64,000 nucleotides of DNA from Rhodobacterales bacterium (GTDB lineage Bacteria > Pseudomonadota > Alphaproteobacteria > Rhodobacterales > Rhodobacteraceae), in NCBI GenBank assembly GCA_021155205.1, contig JAJNPS010000040.1, forward strand, positions 24,183-88,182, given 5' to 3'. The position numbers and the translations under genes were made by a program. Below the pieces are notes generated by a model. It ran no database searches. It had not been told where the DNA came from and saw only the letters and a list, made by a program, of their open reading frames with translations. Shown here in pieces: positions 58,435-64,000 of the stretch. Each line of letters begins with the position of its first letter. Within the stretch, counting starts at the first letter, position 1.

Positions 58435-59325
58435 ATGAAACTCACTTCAAAGTTCGCTAGGATCGTGTTGTCAGCGGTGGCGGTGGGAATGGTAACGACG
58501 GCGGCTTGGCCCGATACCCTTAGGGTGGGCGGTAAGAATTTTACCGAGCAGCTTATCATCGCAGAAATGACCAAGCAGGTCTTAGAAAGCAAAGGCTACA
58601 CTATCGACAAGAAGGACGGCATGGGCACGAAAATTGTGCGGGCCGCTTTGGAAAACGATGAAATTGACATGTACTGGGAGTATACTGGCACTTCGCTCAT
58701 TACTTTCAACAAAGTGACCGAGCGGCTGTCACCGGCAGATACCTACGCCCGCGTCAAAGAATTGGACGGCATGATAGGCCTGATCTGGCTTGCACCCTCT
58801 TCGGCCAATAATACCTATGCTTTCGTTGTCAGGCCGGACAACCCGAAGACTGTAGGGTTGGAAACCATTTCGGATCTTGCCACAGCTTACAACGACGGAA
58901 AGGCGTTGTTGATGGGCACCACAGCAGAATTCCCGAAGCGTCCGGATGGTTTGGTGGGTCTGCAGGAAACCTATGGCTTTGAAGTCGCGCGCGAGAATCT
59001 GCGCCCCATGGATCTTGGGCTTGCCTATACCGCCCTTGCCAATGGCGATCTGGATACGATTGCGGCGCAGGCCACCGACGGTCAAATCTCAGCTCTAGGT
59101 TTGAAGACGTTGGAGGATGACAAAGGTTTCTTCCCCAACTATGCTCTGACTCCGGTCGTCCGAAAAGAAGTTCTAGATGCCCATCCCGACCTGAAGGACA
59201 CGCTGGAAGCGATATCGGCCAAGCTGGATGACGCCACGATGCAGCGCCTGAACAGCAAAGTGGATGTCGAGAAAAAGACCATCGAAAGTGTCGCAACAGA
59301 GTATCTGAAATCCATCGGCATGTAG
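58435..59325 (+). CDS. Betaine-type periplasmic binding protein (OpuBC/OsmF-like)
   Basis: 296 residues. Signal peptide of about 25 residues, no lipobox cysteine. The mature part has RVGGKNFTEQLIIAEM, IDMYWEYTGTS and DGQISALGLKTLEDDK, the pattern of OpuAC/OsmF-type quaternary ammonium binding proteins. The aromatic residues of the ligand box (YWEYTG) are present. It completes the importer. Confidence 0.9.
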   Translation: MKLTSKFARIVLSAVAVGMVTTAAWPDTLRVGGKNFTEQLIIAEMTKQVLESKGYTIDKKDGMGTKIVRAALENDEIDMYWEYTGTSLITFNKVTERLSPADTYARVKELDGMIGLIWLAPSSANNTYAFVVRPDNPKTVGLETISDLATAYNDGKALLMGTTAEFPKRPDGLVGLQETYGFEVARENLRPMDLGLAYTALANGDLDTIAAQATDGQISALGLKTLEDDKGFFPNYALTPVVRKEVLDAHPDLKDTLEAISAKLDDATMQRLNSKVDVEKKTIESVATEYLKSIGM

Positions 59326-59508
59326 TTCGTCCTGGATGATGGTGGGAAATAATCTCGGCCGAGCAAATCCGTCCCCGCTGCGCTCAAGCATGGCGGGGTG
59401 GGGCACAACGCTAAAGTGGAAAATCACCAAAGGCAGTAGCACGAGCAAGCTTTCAGGCATGGCAACGTCGAAGGTCTTGCTTCGGTTTTGCGCAGCCCTG
59501 ACCAGAGC

Positions 59509-60779
59509 TGAGCTACTCCCCGGAAATCGGACAGTGACGGAAGCTACGATCTGAAGTCTGCTGGTCTCCAAGCACGAGGAGATCAGAAGATGTCGAAGCG
59601 CGGGAACCACGACGCGGCGTTTAAGGCGCGTGTGGCGCTGGAAGCCGTGAAGGGAGAGCGCACGGTGTCGGAACCGGCCGCGGAATATGGGGACCATCCG
59701 ACGATGATCCATCAATGGAAGCGGTCGTTGCTTGAGGGGGCCGCAGGCATCTTCGAACGCGGTGGCAAGGCCGCTGTGGCGGCGGAGGTTAGCGAAGAAA
59801 CAGTGCGTGACCTGCATGCCAAGATCGGGGAGTTGGCTGTGGCCAACGATTTTTGTCACGAAAGCTCAAGCCCTGGATCGGCAAGTGAGACGCGGGATGA
59901 TCGAAAAGGGCCACTCAAGCCTGTCGGTCGGGGCGCAATGCCGTCTGCTGTCGATCTCACGGTCGTGGTTCTACTACGCGCCACGGGGCGAGACGGCGAT
60001 GAACCTCGACCTCAAGTTGCTGCTCGACAAGCAGTTCCCGGAAACCTCGTTCTACGGCGTGCGACAGATGACGTGGCACCTGCAGAACGAAGGCCATGCC
60101 GTGAACCAGAAACGCATCCGGCGGCCGATGCGCCTCATGCGGCTGATGCCGATCTATCAGAAGCCCGACACCAGCAGGCCTGCGAGAGGGTACAAGACCT
60201 ACCCCTATCTGCTGGGCGGCTTGCGCGTGGAGCGGCCCAACCAGGTCTGGTGTGCCGACATCAACTATCTGCCCATGCGGAAGGGCTTCCTCTACTTGGT
60301 GGCGGTCATGGACTGGTTCACCCGCAAGGTGCTGGCCTGGCGGATATCGAACACGCTGAAGGTGGACTTCTGCGTCGAGGCCCTGAAGAGGCTATCCACC
60401 GCTTCGGCCCGCCCGAGATCATGTACACGGATCAGGGCAGCCAGTTCACGTCCTTCGCATGGACCGACCGGCTGAAGCGCATCGGCACCCGGATATCCAT
60501 GGACGGGAAAGGGCGCTGCCTCGACAACATCTTCGTCGAGCGTCTCTGGCGGTCCCTGAAGTATGAATGCACTACCTGCACGCATGGGAAACCGGTTCTC
60601 AGGCCAAGGCTGGCATCGGGCGCTGGATTGTCTTCTTTCTACAACCACCATCGCCCACACACTGCCCATGGCGGACTGCCGCCCGCCGTGGTCTACTTCA
60701 ACGCCATCGAAACCGATCAACAGGTGCAGTCAGTAGCTTAAGTCAGCCGGAAATCTGTCCAAGGATCGGGGAGTAGTCA
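59509..60779. mobile_element. Inactive IS3-family element
   Basis: Ends share CTACTCCCCG (59513-59522) and CGGGGAGTAG (60767-60776), with flanking TGA/TCA giving a likely extent of 1271 bp. No target duplication is visible. Two overlapping frames are those of IS3 orfA/orfB but carry several frameshifts. The 183 bases before it (59326-59508) hold only a weak hairpin, CCCCGC (59373) and GCGGGG (59393). The 218 bases after it (60780-60997) hold a short minus-strand Arg/Ala-rich frame that the element may have cut. Confidence 0.8.
59590..60741 (+). pseudogene. Frameshifted IS3 transposase (orfA plus orfB)
   Basis: The N-terminal HTH part (KRGNHDAAFKARVALEAVKG to VANDF) loses frame at about 59850; the normal continuation LSRKLKPWIGK is in another frame. 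The rve core follows in the 59732 frame (WCADINYLPM, ISNTLKVDFCVEAL), then shifts at about 60390 to EAIHRFGPPEIMYTDQGSQF, and again at about 60570 and 60640. The DDE residues are visible (ADIN, TDQG, ERLWR) but not in one frame, so the protein cannot be made intact. Confidence 0.8.
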
Positions 60780-60997
60780 TGTTCGGCGGATGAAAGACTG
60801 GCGCCGCGTTGCAACCGTTGCGCCAAGGCCTTTCCCTCCGCCGTCGCCCTCGCCGCGGCCGCCAGTTTCCGGCTTTGACGATCAATTCGCCTGGAGCCTA
60901 GCCAGCCTAAAACTTTACAGAAATCCATGCTTCCCGTCAGCAAAGTAAGAAGGGGCAAAGCAAGTGACAAGCGTCACTTTTCCGGGTCAGTCCAGTA

Positions 60998-61843
60998 TCA
61001 ACGTGATATCTCCCCTGCCAGTACCGCCCTTCCATGGACTGCAAGGATTGCGGCGAACTTCGGACATCCGAACCGTCGGGCGACGTCGAGGACACGAGCC
61101 TCGTAGGCAGCCTGACCAATCAGCCTGCACAGCTCCGATGCATGAAACTGTCGGTTGGAGCTCGGTGCGGCTCGGATCTGATCATGAAGCTCCTGCGCCT
61201 TCGGGTCAGCAGCGAGCTGCGGTACAGCCCCGGCTGAGGACGCTGGGGCCCGGCTTGACGAATTGGACCGCCATCGGCGCATGAAGCCGAGCAAGAAGCC
61301 AGCCGGAACACGGGAATTGCCGCGCGCTCGGTTGAAGGCAATGAACCGCTCCCAGATAATCTGGCTATCGACATTCCAGCACGCCAGTGAAGCTTTCGCG
61401 GCCTTGATCAGGCCGGCCCAAGTGGTGCTGTAAACATCGGTTCCTGCACCAATCTCGATTCTCCCTGCGAAGATAGTTTTGTTATTAGATTCTCTAGATA
61501 GTGATGTGTCGCCTGAGGTTGACACGACATCTGGAGGCGCATCAGCATCAGCGTTGCCCCCAAACCGGAAAAGCCAAGGCGCGAACTTGCCGTTCGGCTT
61601 CCACCGGACCAGCGCCAAACCGGACGCTGTGAGCTCGACCAAAAGCGCAGTCAGGTGCTGCCGCGACACCCCCATTTTCTCGGCGAGGTGCGACAGCGTG
61701 AAGGCGGCCGTCCCGCGTTCGAGCCCGTTGTAGCCATCTTTCCAGGCGATTCCGTCGAGGATGATCGTCGCGAGCTTATGGGCCGCCGTGGAGAGCGGGG
61801 TTTCGGTGATGCGGCGCAGAATAGCGCCCGTGGTGAGTTCCAT
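60998..61843 (-). CDS. Winged-helix-like protein, function unknown
   Basis: 281 residues from ATG 61843; a longer frame to 61933 lacks a good start. The N-terminal about 85 residues contain a helix-turn-helix (LSHLAEKMGVSRQHLTALLVELTASGLALVRW). A linker follows, then a helical C-terminal part (WERFIAFNRARGNSRVPAGFLLGFMRRW). It could be a plasmid replication or regulatory protein, as the surrounding genes look conjugative, but I do not recognise the family. A palindrome lies 57 bases upstream. Confidence 0.6.
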   Translation of the reverse strand: MELTTGAILRRITETPLSTAAHKLATIILDGIAWKDGYNGLERGTAAFTLSHLAEKMGVSRQHLTALLVELTASGLALVRWKPNGKFAPWLFRFGGNADADAPPDVVSTSGDTSLSRESNNKTIFAGRIEIGAGTDVYSTTWAGLIKAAKASLACWNVDSQIIWERFIAFNRARGNSRVPAGFLLGFMRRWRSNSSSRAPASSAGAVPQLAADPKAQELHDQIRAAPSSNRQFHASELCRLIGQAAYEARVLDVARRFGCPKFAAILAVHGRAVLAGEISR

Positions 61844-61899
61844 GATGTGTCGTTCCGTCTTTGGGCGACACCAGACCGTTAAGCGTGCAAAATTTCGTT

Positions 61900-61919
61900 C
61901 CGGCAAAGGCGTTTGCCGG
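61900..61919. promoter_or_regulatory. Perfect palindrome upstream of the winged-helix gene
   Basis: CCGGCAAA (61900-61907) and TTTGCCGG (61912-61919) with a four-base gap. It is placed where the 60998-61843 gene promoter should be, so autoregulation is plausible. The remainder of 61844-62059 shows nothing. Confidence 0.4.
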
Positions 61920-62059
61920 TTGAACGGACCCAAAGCTCGCGCTAGATTCCCGCTACCACGAGGAAATCAGTGCGGCGTCGGGCCTATGGTCTGGCGTCGT
62001 TTCTGTTTCTAGGGGTTGCGTCTTTCGATCGTTTCGGGGGAAGGCGGTCGTTCAGCTTC

Positions 62060-62701
62060 TCAGTAGTGAACCTCTTCGTGTCCGTAGCTGCCTTCATAGT
62101 CGCGCCATTCGACGAACACCGACCGATGCCGGTAGTCTCGACAGTTTGCCGGAACAGCGAGATCTGAGGCGGTCGGAACCGCAGACACGCTGCTCCGACG
62201 GCGGCTGTACTCGCCTTGAGCGCCGTAGCTGCCCATGACGACTGTCCCCCAACTGTTGCAGTCGCCATCAGAGCTGCGCCGCTGATGATAGGTGATCTCG
62301 AACACGCGGATCGAGCGCACGAAATCAAACGCCGGATCCGAGATGTCGACATCCGCCCGGTCCTGGACAAGCTCAAGCACCAAAGGCGTCTCCGGAACCG
62401 ATACGAGTGGCACGGCGGCACCGCGCACCGCAATATCAAACAACCGCTCCATCGGCCGCGCTTCCCCCCGGAAACTCGCTCGCATCGGACAGTTCCAGAT
62501 CTGGAGAGGCGGCTCGATCGGCCAGGGCGTGATGCGCCGGATGAAGACGGTGCGGGCATGGGCGCATTCTGCCGAGGCTGGCCAGCCTCCTGCGAGGCAG
62601 AGAAGGATCGCGCAATCGACGGGGTAGGCTTGTGCAGGAGCCGCAACAGAAAGTGACGCGGCGGTCGCTGCGAGGGCAGCCGCAGCTCGTAGTTTTTTCA
62701 T
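62060..62701 (-). CDS. Secreted hypothetical protein of a conjugation-type region
   Basis: 213 residues. Signal peptide MKKLRAAAALAATAASLSVA with APAQA cleavage. The mature part begins with Cys-rich DCAILLCLAGGWPASAECAHARTVFIRRITPWPIEPPL, then a predicted beta-rich domain. I do not know its function; similar proteins, as I recall, lie near type IV secretion genes of Rhodobacterales plasmids. GGAG occurs upstream of ATG 62701. Confidence 0.7.
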   Translation of the reverse strand: MKKLRAAAALAATAASLSVAAPAQAYPVDCAILLCLAGGWPASAECAHARTVFIRRITPWPIEPPLQIWNCPMRASFRGEARPMERLFDIAVRGAAVPLVSVPETPLVLELVQDRADVDISDPAFDFVRSIRVFEITYHQRRSSDGDCNSWGTVVMGSYGAQGEYSRRRSSVSAVPTASDLAVPANCRDYRHRSVFVEWRDYEGSYGHEEVHY

Positions 62702-62760
62702 GGGAGTCTCCTTGTGAAGATGCTGGGAGAGGAAGGGCGGGGGGACCTGATCTCACGCGA

Positions 62761-63063
62761 TCAACCGTCCGGGTCTTGGCCAAGAGCCTGGTAGTCGTGG
62801 ATCGCACGGTTGACCTCTTCGGATACTTGGGCTCGCGCGGCGTCGAGACAGCGCAGATAGGCCTGTGCTTCATCGAAATAGGCGGTGAACTCCTGCCCGA
62901 TCTCCACGCGATATTCGGCACGTGTGGCCGCATCGGTCACCGGTGCGGGCGGGACCGGCGGCAGGCAGTCCAACGCCGTCGCTGCCCGCGCAACCCGGGA
63001 GACAGCTATCGCGATCAAGGTCGCGACGACGAGGCAAGCGCGGCTGTAGGGGAGAAGTGGCAT
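62761..63063 (-). CDS. Small secreted hypothetical protein
   Basis: 100 residues from ATG 63063. Hydrophobic N-terminus (ACLVVATLIAIAVS, cleavage at VARAA) then a Pro-rich segment (CLPPVPPAPVTDAAT) and a helical C-terminus with one further Cys. It has the size of entry-exclusion or pilus-associated periplasmic proteins, but that is a guess. Probably co-transcribed with the 62060 gene. Confidence 0.6.
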   Translation of the reverse strand: MPLLPYSRACLVVATLIAIAVSRVARAATALDCLPPVPPAPVTDAATRAEYRVEIGQEFTAYFDEAQAYLRCLDAARAQVSEEVNRAIHDYQALGQDPDG

Positions 63064-63147
63064 GTGCGGTCCGGAGATTTCAAAACATGTGCATGAATTG
63101 CAAAACACCGCTATTGACGCAACAGGATTCTACCGCTAGGTGAGCGC

Positions 63148-63186
63148 CATGTTGTGCGACGACATGTTTCTCATCAGCGCAACATG
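63148..63186. promoter_or_regulatory. Inverted repeat in a divergent intergenic region
   Basis: CATGTTGTGC (63148-63157) and GCGCAACATG (63177-63186), nine of ten pairs, lie between the divergent genes at 63063 and 63232. Further CATGTT/AACATG copies nearby suggest a binding region for a regulator. Confidence 0.4.
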
Positions 63187-63231
63187 CACTATGTTCTGCC
63201 GCAGCCATGTTGCTACGGAAGGTGCCAGCCC

Positions 63232-63552
63232 ATGAGGAACTTGACCCCGGTGATCTTGCAGGCCGGACTTAAGGAGGCCCTGACCGAAGGCGGCATCGTC
63301 GAAGCCCTCTGTGTCGAGGACGCAAAGAAGGTTCTCAATGTCTGGCAAGGCACCTGGCGCATCCAGTTGCACCTTGGCGACCAGACAGCCCTTCTGGTGA
63401 TCTCGCGCGGGCTCGAACCCCGGGAGTTCAAGACCGTCACCGGTCTGATCTCCTTCGCGGTCGAGCTGGGTCTGACCACGGTTCCCGTTCCTTTGAAGAA
63501 GGGCGAGAAGGCGACCTGGACCGATGACGCGACGCTGGAGCCCATTCTCTGA
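63232..63552 (+). CDS. Small cytosolic hypothetical protein
   Basis: 106 residues, starting MRNLTPVILQAG. Alternating strands and helices (RIQLHLGDQTALLVIS) without signal or recognised domain. ATG 63232 is preferred to the upstream start 63154 because GGAAGGTG lies before it. The next gene begins inside its 3' end, so the two are linked. Confidence 0.6.
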   Translation: MRNLTPVILQAGLKEALTEGGIVEALCVEDAKKVLNVWQGTWRIQLHLGDQTALLVISRGLEPREFKTVTGLISFAVELGLTTVPVPLKKGEKATWTDDATLEPIL

Positions 63553-64000
63553 TCTAACCCTCTGCGGCGGGCTGGCGCTTTTGCTCATTGCCGCACAAGG
63601 TGCCGTGGCCGATGTCATCGACCTCGGGGCAGGGACAGAGGACTTGCGGGTTCGGGCCAGCGTTCTCGATTTTGGCAAAGAGCTTCCCAAACGCGGCGAT
63701 CTGAACGGTGCCGAGTTCGCAGATGAAGCTGAGACCGATTCTGATGACGAAGGTCTCCTTGTTCTTGCGTCCTATGGCACCACCCAGAAAGGCAGGGGTC
63801 CGCGCGGATCGGTCGAGATCGAGGACCTCGTACTCGACGTCGGCGACGACTACCTTCGCCATCCGGCCCTGAAAGCGGCCGGACTCTCCGGGACGGAATG
63901 GCTCGCGCTCTTCCGGGCCAATATCGCGGTGGAATCCGCCTTCAATCCGGATGCGCGCTCATCGGTCGGTGCCATTGGCCTGGGTCAGCTGATGCCCGGA
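63524..64000 (+). CDS. VirB1-like lytic transglycosylase, cut by the window end
   Basis: The frame starts at ATG 63524, overlaps the preceding gene by 29 bases and stays open to the window edge (159 codons). It begins MTRRWSPF, then a signal peptide (LALLLIAAQGAVA). After a long acidic linker comes GTEWLALFRANIAVESAFNPDA and GAIGLGQLMPG, the catalytic-glutamate (VES) and GLGQLMP motifs of soluble lytic transglycosylases. Such enzymes open the cell wall for type IV secretion or conjugation systems. The C-terminus lies outside the window. Confidence 0.8.
   Translation, partial: MTRRWSPFSDLTLCGGLALLLIAAQGAVADVIDLGAGTEDLRVRASVLDFGKELPKRGDLNGAEFADEAETDSDDEGLLVLASYGTTQKGRGPRGSVEIEDLVLDVGDDYLRHPALKAAGLSGTEWLALFRANIAVESAFNPDARSSVGAIGLGQLMPG

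Noticed and set aside
1..64000. tRNA, rRNA, CRISPR arrays and replication origin repeats
   Set aside because: No cloverleaf, rRNA-like stretch, regularly spaced direct repeats or iteron array was seen on reading through; a tRNA scan was not possible here.

Overview
The window looks like a high-GC alphaproteobacterial replicon, most likely from the Rhodobacterales/Paracoccaceae. The reasons are the red-type (form IC) Rubisco operon order, the CbbR/CbbX pair, polyamine and betaine ABC transporters, and GlxA-type regulators. Four insertion-sequence elements or remnants and a VirB1-like lytic transglycosylase running off the right edge suggest a plasmid, chromid or integrated conjugative element. 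No rRNA, tRNA or CRISPR array was seen. All assignments come from reading motifs by eye; no database search was run.

Left part (1-13.2 kb): a decayed AraC gene, a 5'-truncated transaldolase/fructose-6-phosphate aldolase remnant and a secreted esterase are followed by an IS5-family transposase remnant. Then comes a polyamine-type uptake and catabolism locus: aldehyde dehydrogenase, ABC ATPase, binding protein, two permeases, a divergent XRE-cupin regulator, a class III aminotransferase and a metallo-beta-lactamase-fold hydrolase. The aldehyde dehydrogenase and aminotransferase promoters share an operator-like palindrome placed exactly 27 bp upstream of the same -10 region. A complete IS5-family element closes this segment.

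Middle (13.2-43 kb): a minus-strand [NiFe]-hydrogenase cluster. It holds an NtrC-like activator, a small zinc-ribbon protein, small and large subunits of actinobacterial-type (group 1h) hydrogenase, two paralogous four-cysteine proteins, a maturation protease, a TPR protein, two small membrane proteins, a NifU-Rieske protein, an NHL-repeat protein, hypF-C-D-E, a nickel permease, and hypA-hypB. Its HypA lacks the zinc finger. Next to it is cbbR and a plus-strand Calvin cycle operon cbbF-P-T-G-K-A-L-S-X-E-Y-Z. Together they could couple hydrogen oxidation to CO2 fixation.

Right part (43-59.3 kb): two loci that each contain a GlxA/AraC regulator and a paralogous cysteine hydrolase. The first adds a Tat-type solute-binding protein, an enolase-superfamily protein, an alpha/beta hydrolase, a dimethylglycine/sarcosine dehydrogenase-like flavoprotein and an Ldh2-type dehydrogenase. 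The second adds an M24 DddP-like metalloprotein and a complete betaine-type (OpuC/OsmF) ABC transporter. Both look like catabolic modules for N-methylated or quaternary ammonium compounds. An IS5 remnant lies between them.

Right end (59.5-64 kb): a frameshifted IS3-family element, a winged-helix-like protein, two small secreted proteins, a small hypothetical protein and the start of a VirB1-like transglycosylase, which suggests entry into a type IV secretion/conjugation region.
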